Assembly: GCA_004357415.1 (NCBI GenBank)
Contig: SMVY01000020.1
Location: 1-20,561 of the forward strand
Source of the DNA: Gemmatimonadota bacterium
GTDB lineage: Bacteria > Gemmatimonadota > Gemmatimonadetes > Gemmatimonadales > GWC2-71-9
DNA: 20,561 nt
Direction: 5' to 3'
A model generated the notes under the pieces. The model saw nothing but the letters and a program-made list of their open reading frames with translations, searched no databases and had not been told where the DNA came from. Below are positions 1 through 6,889 of this stretch, one piece after another. A program made the translations under genes and the position numbers. Numbering within the stretch: the first letter of the stretch is position 1; every line of letters starts with the position of its first letter.

Positions 1-114
1 ATCGAGGGTCTCCAGAACAACACGGAGTTCGTCCGGATCTCTCCCGCCGGACTTCGTGAGTCACACCCGCACGACGTGACCATCACCCGAGAAGCGCCCA
101 ACTATAGCAGATAG
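1..114 (+). CDS. 3' end of an unidentified gene (partial, 37 codons)
   Basis: Frame 1 is open from the window edge to a TAG at 112-114. Third codon positions are mostly G or C, as in the neighbouring genes, which suggests real coding sequence. The visible peptide ends ...HDVTITREAPNYSR. I do not recognise a family from this fragment. The stop is followed at once by the purine-rich repeat that precedes the nrnA-like gene, so this would be the upstream neighbour in the same direction. A short open frame at a window edge can arise by chance, so the call is tentative. Confidence 0.4.
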   Translation: MEGLQNNTEFVRISPAGLRESHPHDVTITREAPNYSR

Positions 115-250
115 GAAAAGAGGGCTAAGAGGCTAAGAGGCTAAGAAGAAGGCTAAGAGGCTAAGAGGCTAAGGGATTGGCGCAACTCTCCCGCATCATT
201 AGTCTCATGGTTTCTTAGCCCCTTAGCCTCTTAGCCCCTTAGCCCTCTAT
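115..250. repeat. Palindromic octamer repeat element, copy A (upstream of nrnA)
   Basis: Six octamers of GGCTAAGA type occur at 123-146 and 151-174, split by AGAA at 147-150. After a spacer, four inverse octamers (TCTTAGCC or CCTTAGCC) occupy 213-244. The arms are complementary over about 24 bases or more, so the transcript could form a long hairpin ending about 15 bases before the nrnA start codon. The spacer holds a core, AACTCTCCCGCATCAT (184-199), that recurs almost unchanged in the element after nrnA (1388-1404). One strand is purine-rich in the left arm and pyrimidine-rich in the right arm. No reading frame of note lies inside. Confidence 0.85.
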
Positions 251-259
251 ATTCCCCTC

Positions 260-1300
260 ATGCCCATATCCCTAACCGACGCAAAACGCACGGCCGCCAA
301 CGAGTTGACCACGATCTTCCAAGCGGGCCAGCGCGTCTGCCTGACGACCCACGTCAATCCCGACGGCGATGGGCTCGGCAGTGAAGTGGGATTGCTGCAC
401 CTCCTTCGGGCCCGCGGCATCGACGCGGTGGTCACCAATCCGACGCCGACGCCCCCGCGCATGCGGTTCATTTTCGACGGCCTCCCCGACGCCGACAAGA
501 CCGCCGACGCTGTCCGGGAACTCCGCCGGGCGGACGTGATCGTCGTGCTCGACATTTCCGATATCGGTCGGCTCGGAGCCCTGGGGCCAGTGGTTCAGGA
601 ACGGGGTGTCCCGGTGGCGTGCATCGATCACCACGTGAGCGAGGGGTCGCTACCGGATGGCCCGCGCTACCTCGATCCCACAGCCGCCGCCACCGGTGAG
701 CTGGTTTTCGAGATCGCCGTGGCCTGTGGCTGGGACGTCACCCAGCCCATCGCGCAGGCGCTTTACGTGGCCATCATGACCGACACCGGCGGTTTCCGCT
801 TCAGCAACACCCATCCGCGCACGTTGCGCATCGGGGCCGACCTCCTGGAGCGCGGACTTCAGCCTGACCAGATCTACAGCCAAGTCTACGCCTCCGTGCC
901 CGAGGGGCGGCCGCGACTGATCGGCGAAGCGTTGCAGACGCTGGTAGTGGAGCCCGACGTCGGCCTGGCCTGGATCACCATACCACCCGGAGCGATGAAA
1001 CGGCATGGCCTCACGGCCGACGATCTCGATGGGGTGGTGGAGTTCCCCCGCTCCATCGAAGGCGTCAACATGGCGCTCATGTTCCGGGAAATCAGCCGTG
1101 GCAGGGTCAAGGTGTCGCTGCGTTCGGTCGGCGACGTCGACGTGGCCGACTTCGCCCGCAAGTTCGGCGGGGGCGGCCACACCAAGGCCGCCGGATTGTC
1201 GGTCGAGGGATCCCTGGCGCAGGTGCAGACCCAGGTACTGGACGCCGCCCGCAGCTACCTGGCCGGCGGGTCCAATGGGGATGGAACCGGACAGGGCTAA
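260..1300 (+). CDS. nrnA: DHH/DHHA1 phosphoesterase, NrnA-type nanoRNase / pAp phosphatase
   Basis: The 346-residue product has the two-domain layout of NrnA: an N-terminal DHH domain and a C-terminal DHHA1 domain. Metal-binding motifs are visible in order: HVNPDGDG (H31, D35, D37), the acidic residue in VVLDIS (D98), the DHH signature at 123-125 and TDTGGF at 174-179. The glycine-rich GGGGH substrate-binding motif of DHHA1 is at 303-307. Family members degrade 2-5 nt oligoribonucleotides and/or dephosphorylate 3'-phosphoadenosine 5'-phosphate in the cytoplasm; the sequence cannot say which dominates. The ATG at 260 places HVNPDGD at the usual distance from the N-terminus, but no Shine-Dalgarno is seen. 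The C-terminal tail is Gly-rich (GGSNGDGTGQG) and its TAA lies inside the following repeat element. Related repeats flank the gene on both sides. Confidence 0.93.
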   Translation: MPISLTDAKRTAANELTTIFQAGQRVCLTTHVNPDGDGLGSEVGLLHLLRARGIDAVVTNPTPTPPRMRFIFDGLPDADKTADAVRELRRADVIVVLDISDIGRLGALGPVVQERGVPVACIDHHVSEGSLPDGPRYLDPTAAATGELVFEIAVACGWDVTQPIAQALYVAIMTDTGGFRFSNTHPRTLRIGADLLERGLQPDQIYSQVYASVPEGRPRLIGEALQTLVVEPDVGLAWITIPPGAMKRHGLTADDLDGVVEFPRSIEGVNMALMFREISRGRVKVSLRSVGDVDVADFARKFGGGGHTKAAGLSVEGSLAQVQTQVLDAARSYLAGGSNGDGTGQG

Positions 1301-1498
1301 GAGGGCGAAAAAAAGGGCTAACAGGGCGAAAAAGAGGGAAAAGAGGGCTAAGAGGGAAAAGAGGGAAATAGAGATCAGAAAAGTTGTAACTCTCCCCGAA
1401 TCATATCTGGGAGTATCTGCTGCCCCAAGTTCCAGGATCCTTCCGGTCTCTCACCCTTATTAGCCCTCTCTTCCCTCTTAGCCATCTTTTCCCTCCTT
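1294..1498. repeat. Palindromic repeat element, copy B (between nrnA and mrp)
   Basis: The left arm at 1294-1370 is a purine-rich run of GGGCTAAGAGGG, GGGCGAAAA and GAGGGAAAA units. The right arm at 1452-1498 is the pyrimidine-rich inverse (TTAGCCCTCTCTTCCCTC and so on). The reverse complement of 1452-1498 matches about 1337-1375 closely, giving a potential stem of more than 30 bp with a few mismatches. The core AACTCTCCCCGAATCAT at 1388-1404 matches the core of copy A with one inserted C and one substitution. The TAA of nrnA (1298-1300) is part of the first repeat unit. The hairpin could end or attenuate transcription between nrnA and mrp, but there is no simple GC-stem plus T-run terminator. 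Confidence 0.85.
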
Positions 1499-1565
1499 GA
1501 GCCCCCGTTGACCCGGCGCAGCCACCCGAGCAAGTTCCTCTCTTGCTCGCCGTTTGATGTGTGAT

Positions 1566-1574
1566 TAAGGAGGT
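1566..1574 (+). promoter_or_regulatory. Strong Shine-Dalgarno of mrp
   Basis: TAAGGAGGT is nearly the full anti-Shine-Dalgarno complement and lies five bases before the GTG at 1579. It decides the start of mrp against the in-frame GTG at 1561, which would translate through this site. Most other genes in the window have weak or no such sequence. Confidence 0.85.
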
Positions 1575-1578
1575 CCCC

Positions 1579-2691
1579 GTGACCCAGCAGACCGTAGCGC
1601 AGATAACCGCCGCGCTTGCCCAGATACAGAATCCCCGGTTGGGGAACGACTTGATTTCCGCCGGCATGATCCGCAGCCTGACGGTGGGGGACGCCGGCGA
1701 GGTGACCTTCACCTTCGTCCTCGGCAGCGACGATCCCGCCACCCTGGTGCGAGATACTCGCCGCGCCATCAAGGCCGTCCCCGGCGTATCCAGCGTTCAA
1801 ATCGAAGTGGTCGACCCCGGCACTAGTGGGGCGGCGGTTCCCCCCGGCGCCACCCCGGCCGCCGGGCGCGAGGCGCCACGCCCGCCCGCCCCCGAGCCGG
1901 CGGAGAAGCCCAACCTCGGCCATGTCATCGCCATCTCGTCGGGCAAGGGCGGCGTCGGCAAGTCCACGGTCTCGGCCAATTTGGCCGTGGCCCTGGCTCA
2001 GGCGGGACACCGGGTGGGGTTGATGGACGCGGACGTCTACGGGCCCAACGTGCCGCGCATGTTCGGCGTGTTCGACAAGCCCGCCGTGACCGACGGCCGG
2101 ATCGAACCCCACGAGGTGGCCGGCGTCAAGCTGATGTCGCTGGGGTTCCTGGTGGAGCGGGACGCCCCGGCCATCTGGCGCGGCCCCATCATCATGAAGG
2201 TCGTGGGGCAGTTCCTGAACGACGTCAATTGGGGCGAACTCGACTATTTCCTCGTCGACCTCCCGCCCGGAACCGGAGACGCCCAGCTCTCGCTGGTTCA
2301 GACGATTCAGGTGAGCGGCGCCCTGGTGGTGACGACCCCGCAGGAAATGGCCGTCGGGGACGCCCTCCGGGGTGCCAAGATGTTCGAGCGGGTCAACGTG
2401 CCGGTGCTGGGCGTGATTGAGAACATGAGCGGCTTCATCTGCCCCCACTGCCACGAGCGCACCGACATTTTCCTGACCGGTGGCGGGCAGCGCCTGGCCG
2501 ATGAAACCGGTGTGCCGCTGTTGGTCCAGGTACCACTGCAGCCGGGAATGGCCGAGCACGCGGACAAGGGATTGCCGGTGGTCCTGGCCGAGCCCGAGAG
2601 TCCGGCCGCCATGGCCTTCCAGGAGTTGGCGGAGATGATTCACGCCAAGATGGCCGGCCGGCGGATGGCGCTGCCGATCATCGAGGGCTAG
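1579..2691 (+). CDS. mrp: Mrp/ApbC (NBP35-family) iron-sulfur carrier P-loop ATPase
   Basis: The 370-residue protein begins with a DUF59/MIP18-like domain (about 1-80, with LGNDLISAGMIRSL) and a Pro/Ala-rich linker (about 81-112). The ParA/MinD-type ATPase domain follows. The deviant Walker A motif GKGGVGKST is at 122-130, followed by DADVYGPNVPRM (150-161) and the Walker B-like LVDLPPGTGD (225-234). The CPHC pair (C288, C291) is the Fe-S binding site of Mrp dimers. Homologues assemble and hand over [4Fe-4S] clusters in the cytosol. The GTG start at 1579 is set by the AAGGAGG five bases upstream. The gene ends five bases from the convergent stop of the secreted-protein gene at 2697. Confidence 0.95.
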   Translation: MTQQTVAQITAALAQIQNPRLGNDLISAGMIRSLTVGDAGEVTFTFVLGSDDPATLVRDTRRAIKAVPGVSSVQIEVVDPGTSGAAVPPGATPAAGREAPRPPAPEPAEKPNLGHVIAISSGKGGVGKSTVSANLAVALAQAGHRVGLMDADVYGPNVPRMFGVFDKPAVTDGRIEPHEVAGVKLMSLGFLVERDAPAIWRGPIIMKVVGQFLNDVNWGELDYFLVDLPPGTGDAQLSLVQTIQVSGALVVTTPQEMAVGDALRGAKMFERVNVPVLGVIENMSGFICPHCHERTDIFLTGGGQRLADETGVPLLVQVPLQPGMAEHADKGLPVVLAEPESPAAMAFQELAEMIHAKMAGRRMALPIIEG

Positions 2692-2696
2692 GGCAG

Positions 2697-3557
2697 CTAG
2701 TCGATCCAGAGCACGGTGACCTGGCCGAGCGAGCTCTTGAGGCTGATATCGAGGTGGCGGTCGGCCTGCTTGTAGTTCGGGGAGATATACTCGCCGTTGC
2801 GTTTGATGAACCCCTGGGGGTCGAGGATCGTCAGGAAGTTGTCTGTGGTCATCCTGACCCCGAGGCCGCGCGGTAGCTTGATGGTCAAGCCGCCGGCGGC
2901 CATGCTGGCCTCGAGTCGCATGTCATTGCGCCAGCTCCCGCTGAAATCGAGCATCGCCGTGCCGACACCGCCGTGGAAGGCGATGGTCTGGCAGCGGCTG
3001 TTGCCCAGCCCCGACACCTTGAACTCCGCGGCGCCCGCCCGGAACTCCCCCCGGCTGCACCCGACCCGGTTGGGTTGAGTGAACCGCGCAACCGTCCGGC
3101 TGCCGCTGTTGTGGAGCGTGAAGGCGACCAGTCGCATCCCCCCCAATTCCAACTCGGCGTTCACCGCCTGGAGCCTGGCGTCGAGTGTGATGTCTACCGT
3201 CGGCGACAGCACCAGATTGGCCGCTTGGTCGAGCTGCGCGGCCTTGGAAACCCGCAATCCTCCGCCGCCAATGCTCTCCAGGCCGAGGACGACATCGCCG
3301 GCTACCGGGTCGTAGATTCCCAGGGGCTTGAAGCGGTCGGCGTCGTACACCATTTCCATGTGGTAGAGCAGGCTGGCACCACCGGGCGCAAGCCTGAGCC
3401 TGCCGGACGCCAGACGAACCGTGGCCGTGAGGTTGATCTCGCCGTGGACCTGCCGGGCGGCGCTGAAGGAGCGCATCGTCTGGCCGTGCGCCAATCCCGT
3501 CCCCGCCCCAAGTGACAGGACGAGGAGTGTGGCCCCTCCCCAGTGCCGGTTGCTCAT
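2697..3557 (-). CDS. Secreted beta-rich protein, toast-rack / LiaF-C-like
   Basis: The 286-residue product starts with a signal peptide: basic MSNRHW, a hydrophobic stretch at about 8-22 and AHGQT near a likely cleavage site at 25. The rest is low in predicted helix and rich in short alternating strands (GLESIGGGGLRV, AMLDFSGSW, AAGGLTIKLPRGLGV, HLDISLKSSLG). This resembles the DUF2154 'toast rack' and LiaF C-terminal beta-helix proteins, which are cell-envelope associated and often linked to stress regulators. I infer this resemblance from pattern only. The ATG at 3557 overlaps the upstream TGA (ATGA, 3554-3557), so the four-gene cassette is probably translationally coupled. Two cysteines (167, 189) could form a disulfide after export. 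Confidence 0.7.
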   Translation of the reverse strand: MSNRHWGGATLLVLSLGAGTGLAHGQTMRSFSAARQVHGEINLTATVRLASGRLRLAPGGASLLYHMEMVYDADRFKPLGIYDPVAGDVVLGLESIGGGGLRVSKAAQLDQAANLVLSPTVDITLDARLQAVNAELELGGMRLVAFTLHNSGSRTVARFTQPNRVGCSRGEFRAGAAEFKVSGLGNSRCQTIAFHGGVGTAMLDFSGSWRNDMRLEASMAAGGLTIKLPRGLGVRMTTDNFLTILDPQGFIKRNGEYISPNYKQADRHLDISLKSSLGQVTVLWID

Positions 3558-4843
3558 GCCGGTGGCGGGGTGGGCCTGGTGGGCGGCCGGCTGGCTGCCG
3601 GGACCCCGAACTGCGGAGTGGCCCACAGGTACTCGTCCGTCAGGGCTTCCGGCGGCAGGATACGCCCGGCGAAGCCTTCGCGCAGGCCTCCCCGGCTGAG
3701 CAGCGCGGCACCGAAACCGGCCGTGCCCAGCAGCCACGTCACCAGCACGGCGATGCCCTTGATTACATCGCCGGCGAACGGTACCCACCCGAATATGACC
3801 CAGGCGGCCCACAAGGCGGACAGCCCCATGAGTCCCACCAGCAGGTACCGGTAGCTGTTGGGCGAGGACACCGTGAGGCCCGCCGCCATGCGGCGCCGGA
3901 TGTAGGTCTCACCCATGGCATGAGCTACGGCCAGGTATCCACCGACGGTGGCCAGGATCATGAGGAGCGCGTAGACGATGACGGCGAATGGCAGCAGCAG
4001 GATGCCGGCTACGCTCAACACCAGTCCGACCACGATCATGCCGAACGTGGGGAGCACCAGGATCTGGCCCAGGAGCCCCACGATGAACGAGCGGCCGAAC
4101 GAGTGCGAGATGGTGTCGGACACGATTTCGAGATTGGGCCGGGCGAACAGCACGATGCCGAAGCCCAAGACGGCCAGCGACAGGAACACGCCGGCCAAAC
4201 CAGCCGCCTTCTGCAGCGTGGCCACGACGGGGGATACCGGCTGTGCCTTGGGCACGGGCATGGTGAGCGGTTGAACCAGAGAACTCAAGGTGCGGATTTC
4301 CCCGGTGATCTCTCCCCCGAGGTCGTGCACCTGCCCGTTGTAGGCCAGCACACTTCCCGAGATGAAGGCACCGGGGTGGATGATGATGTTGCCGTCGACG
4401 GTCACCAAGTTGCCGTCCAACTGGCCGTAGATGTCGGCCGAACCCTTCACCACCAGGATGTCTCCACTCAGGTGCTCGTTGGACCCGATGCTGAACTCAC
4501 CCAACTGGGTGCGGCCACCCACCACCGAAAGACGCAAGTCGCTTCCGGCCTGCATGGAGATCTGAAACAAGATGGGCTCGATGAATTCGAGGTCGTCAAG
4601 CCGGCGGAGGTTGATGGTCAGGCCCTGGGGACCGGCTTCCTGAGGGGTTGGAGGTGAGGCCACCGCGCCGGGCTCGCCCGACTGGGCCGGCGATTCGACC
4701 GGCGTCGTCCGGTATGCGCTGTGGGGATAGGCTGCGGCCTTGTGCGGGCCGTTGCCGGTGGTGATCAGCGTGGTGGTGGCGTGCGCGTGGGTGGCTGCTG
4801 AAATCAGCGCCGCCACCAGCAGGAATCGGCTAGATCTGGACAT
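3554..4843 (-). CDS. Membrane protein with bactofilin-like beta-helix domain
   Basis: This 429-residue protein has a cleavable-looking signal (MSRSSRFLLVAALISAATHAHA) and a Pro/Ser-rich linker (about 30-72). A short-repeat segment at about 116-185 alternates Gly and hydrophobic residues (LSGDILVVKGSADIYGQLDGNLVTVDGNIII). That is the pattern of bactofilin/polymer-forming beta-helices, here outside the membrane. Five or so hydrophobic membrane segments follow (about 213-233, 252-275, 277-305, 332-352, 361-383), then a short Pro-rich tail. Its start overlaps the anti-sigma gene by 14 bp and its stop overlaps the next start by 4 bp. The position suggests an effector or sensor of the ECF pathway. 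The exact function is unknown; a conserved hypothetical 'polymer-forming cytoskeletal-like' annotation would be fair. Confidence 0.72.
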   Translation of the reverse strand: MSRSSRFLLVAALISAATHAHATTTLITTGNGPHKAAAYPHSAYRTTPVESPAQSGEPGAVASPPTPQEAGPQGLTINLRRLDDLEFIEPILFQISMQAGSDLRLSVVGGRTQLGEFSIGSNEHLSGDILVVKGSADIYGQLDGNLVTVDGNIIIHPGAFISGSVLAYNGQVHDLGGEITGEIRTLSSLVQPLTMPVPKAQPVSPVVATLQKAAGLAGVFLSLAVLGFGIVLFARPNLEIVSDTISHSFGRSFIVGLLGQILVLPTFGMIVVGLVLSVAGILLLPFAVIVYALLMILATVGGYLAVAHAMGETYIRRRMAAGLTVSSPNSYRYLLVGLMGLSALWAAWVIFGWVPFAGDVIKGIAVLVTWLLGTAGFGAALLSRGGLREGFAGRILPPEALTDEYLWATPQFGVPAASRPPTRPTPPPA

Positions 4844-5438
4844 GGGCCGCTCGCTGTGCTGGGAGCGCCAGAAGGCGCTTCAACGCGAGGACACCACTCA
4901 GATAAAGGAGCGATGCCATGCCGGAGAACAGCGCCAGCCGGGTCGGTGATCCGATCGCGGCGCGGGCGTCCTCATACCACGGTTGCTCCACAAGGTTCGA
5001 GGCGAGCGTCTGAAGCCCCAGCCAGAACCAGTGGACGGCTTCGCCGGCGACGCTGGATCCGATCGCGGCGAGAACGTCCTGGTTGGCCAAGGTCCACACG
5101 ATACTGCCACCCATCGCCACGGCCAGCACGACCGCGAACGATGTGGCAAACGCCAGCGACCGGCGGCTCATGGCCAGCCGGCTGCGTATGTTCCGGAACG
5201 CCCGCAAGGCGAACGGATCCGGAATGGCCACCCGGGCCATGACCGCATCCACGAACTTCTCGGACGGGCTGAACCGTGGCATCCCGTTCAGCAGCCCGAC
5301 GAGTTCCCGCTCGGCTTCCAGGAGATCCTGGCACGCCTGGCAACTCTCCAGGTGCTGTGACGCCTGGGGCCCGGTGCTCTGTTCGAGCGCCGCATCCAGG
5401 TCGTCCGGGGTCAGGTGGTGCTGATGGCGTCTACTCAT
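4830..5438 (-). CDS. Zinc-finger anti-sigma factor, membrane-anchored
   Basis: The 202-residue product carries the zinc-binding anti-sigma signature H29-x3-C33-x2-C36 in HLESCQACQ, as in the ZAS/RsrA-like family that sequesters ECF sigma factors. A cytoplasmic segment with basic patches (RNIRSRLAMSRRS) leads to a membrane helix at about 93-116. A second hydrophobic helix lies near the C-terminus (about 168-190). It lies 36 bp downstream of the ECF sigma gene, the usual order for a cognate pair. By family knowledge it would hold the sigma factor at the membrane until proteolysis or a zinc/redox signal releases it. The ATG at 5438 follows a weak AGGA. Its stop lies 14 bp inside the next gene. 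Confidence 0.9.
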   Translation of the reverse strand: MSRRHQHHLTPDDLDAALEQSTGPQASQHLESCQACQDLLEAERELVGLLNGMPRFSPSEKFVDAVMARVAIPDPFALRAFRNIRSRLAMSRRSLAFATSFAVVLAVAMGGSIVWTLANQDVLAAIGSSVAGEAVHWFWLGLQTLASNLVEQPWYEDARAAIGSPTRLALFSGMASLLYLSGVLALKRLLALPAQRAAHVQI

Positions 5439-5474
5439 GGCGTGTATTCCTACGTGGAGGTTTTGGCGAAAGTT

Positions 5475-6080
5475 TCACTCGCGCAGGTGTGAGAGCGATT
5501 TCCGTAACTCGTTGCGAGCACGGTGGATATAGGTCTTGACCGTGCCGAGTGGGAGGTCCATCATCTCGGCGATTTCTTCGTAGGGCCGGCCCTCTACGTG
5601 GCGCAACAGGATGCACGACCGGTACTCGGGCCGGAGGTGGCTTATGGCCTCCTCGATTATGCCCCCCAACTCCTGGGCCTCGACGTACGCCAGGGGGCCG
5701 GGATCCCGGCCGCTGATCTGCAGGGCGGTGGCCTCCATCGCGTCCGGGGTCCTGGCGTGGGGCGAGCCCTCGATGGAGAGGGTGTTCAGTTCGCGTCGGC
5801 GGAGGTGGTCGATGGTGGCGTTGTTGGCGATTTTGAAGATCCACGACGAAAACTTGTACTCGGGACGGTAGGAGTCGATGGCGTTGAGGGCTTTGACGAA
5901 CGTTTCCTGCGACAAATCCTCGGCCAATTCCCGGTCGCGGACCATGCGGTAGATGAGCGAGAAAATCGGGCGTTCGTAACGACGGATCAGCTCGCGGTAG
6001 GCAACCTCCCGGCCCTGCCGGGCGTCGAGCACGACCTGCTGGTCCGTGGCGTCCCCGTAGGTCACCCGCCCCTCAGTCAC
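5475..6080 (-). CDS. ECF (extracytoplasmic function) sigma factor
   Basis: The 201-residue protein has the sigma-70 region 2 and region 4 pair without regions 1 or 3, as ECF factors do. Region 2.2 is visible as ELAEDLSQETFVKAL (51-65) and region 2.4 around FSSWIFKIANNATIDHLRRR (77-96). Region 4.2 has the helix-turn-helix YEEIAEMMDLPLGTVKTYIHRAR (167-189). The linker (97-135) is longer than minimal. The start is uncertain: a GTG at 6080 is used here, but a second GTG five codons later (V6) is also possible and would remove five residues. It is transcribed away from menG across a 53-bp shared region and is followed by its zinc-finger anti-sigma partner. Such pairs usually autoregulate. Confidence 0.92.
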   Translation of the reverse strand: MTEGRVTYGDATDQQVVLDARQGREVAYRELIRRYERPIFSLIYRMVRDRELAEDLSQETFVKALNAIDSYRPEYKFSSWIFKIANNATIDHLRRRELNTLSIEGSPHARTPDAMEATALQISGRDPGPLAYVEAQELGGIIEEAISHLRPEYRSCILLRHVEGRPYEEIAEMMDLPLGTVKTYIHRARNELRKSLSHLRE

Positions 6081-6095
6081 TGCGGATGCCCCCGC

Positions 6096-6125
6096 TTGCG
6101 GGAGCGGAACGTCTTGGGATACATT
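6096..6125 (+). promoter_or_regulatory. Candidate menG promoter in the 53-bp divergent region
   Basis: TTGCGG (6096-6101) and TACATT (6120-6125) are separated by 18 bp and sit just before the menG ATG at 6134. If real, the mRNA would have almost no leader, fitting the lack of a Shine-Dalgarno. The same region has CCGCT..AGCGG (6092-6106) as a short inverted repeat and a GGAAC (6106-6110) like an ECF -35 element, but no convincing matching -10. The assignment is by eye only. Confidence 0.3.
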
Positions 6126-6133
6126 GGGCTCCT

Positions 6134-6871
6134 ATGTCAGTCTCGGACACGAAGTTACCGGTCTCGGGCGGAGCGGAGAAGCGGGCGTACGTCCGGGCCA
6201 TGTTCAGCGCCATAGCCCCGCGGTACGATCTGCTCAACCACGTCATCAGCTTCAACCTGGACCGCCTCTGGCGCCGTCGCACGGTTCGGCTGCTCGGATG
6301 GGAGCGGGCCCCGGGTGGGATCTTTTTGGACCAGTGTGCCGGCACGCTCGACTTGGCCGTGGCACTGGCCCGGCAAGACCGGTTTACCGGGTCGGTGATC
6401 GGTGCTGATTTTGTCATGCCGATGCTGCGGTTGGGTCGTCACAAGTCTCCCCAAGTAGTTCCCCTGAACGCCGACGCGCTGGTGTTGCCATTCCCTGACG
6501 AAGTCTTCGACGGCGCCACCGTAGGGTTCGGGGTCCGCAATTTGACCGATCTGGGCCAAGGGTTCCGCGAGACGGCTCGGGTCCTGAAACCCGGGGCTCG
6601 TTACGTGGTCCTGGAACTCACTACCCCCCCGAATCAGCCAATGCGGGGCATGTACCTGCTGTACTTCCGACACCTGCTGCCGCGTATCGGCCGCATGGTG
6701 TCGAAACATAAGAACGCCTATAGCTGGTTGCCAGCGTCGGTAAAGGTCTTCCCTGAGCCGGATGTTCTCTCGGCGCTGATGGAAGCATCCGGCTTCGAAC
6801 AGGTCGGTTACGATTTGCTGTTAGGAGGGGCCTGTGCCATCCATGTCGGCACCAAACCGCTGCGTTCCTGA
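6134..6871 (+). CDS. ubiE: Menaquinone/ubiquinone C-methyltransferase, MenG/UbiE family
   Basis: The product of 245 residues is of normal MenG/UbiE length. It shows the family signatures YDLLNHVISFNLDRLWRR (31-48), GADFVMPMLRLGRHK (90-104), GFGVRNLTD (131-139) and YSWLPASVKVFP (196-207). It would use S-adenosylmethionine to methylate the ring of the demethylated quinone, the last step of menaquinone synthesis. The start at 6134 (MSVSD) is preferred over an in-frame ATG at 6086, which would run across the divergent promoter region. Motif I reads DQCAGTLDLA (66-75) where the usual form is D-x-x-x-G-T-G-D-L-A, so the second glycine of the SAM loop is leucine. ubiD follows after 18 bp. Confidence 0.9.
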   Translation: MSVSDTKLPVSGGAEKRAYVRAMFSAIAPRYDLLNHVISFNLDRLWRRRTVRLLGWERAPGGIFLDQCAGTLDLAVALARQDRFTGSVIGADFVMPMLRLGRHKSPQVVPLNADALVLPFPDEVFDGATVGFGVRNLTDLGQGFRETARVLKPGARYVVLELTTPPNQPMRGMYLLYFRHLLPRIGRMVSKHKNAYSWLPASVKVFPEPDVLSALMEASGFEQVGYDLLLGGACAIHVGTKPLRS

Positions 6872-6889
6872 TTCCCGAACGAGAGTATC

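Noticed and set aside
123..244. Possible CRISPR array
   Set aside because: Units are 8 bp, adjacent and without spacers, and the second half is inverted. There are no cas genes.
1375..2643. 422-codon open frame on the minus strand opposite mrp
   Set aside because: It runs antisense through a clear Mrp gene. Its translation is His/Gly/Arg-rich without domains, typical of a high-GC shadow frame.
3512..4657. 381-codon plus-strand open frame
   Set aside because: It is antisense to the bactofilin-like gene, is Gln/His/Gly-rich, and lies opposite a protein with a clear signal peptide and membrane helices.
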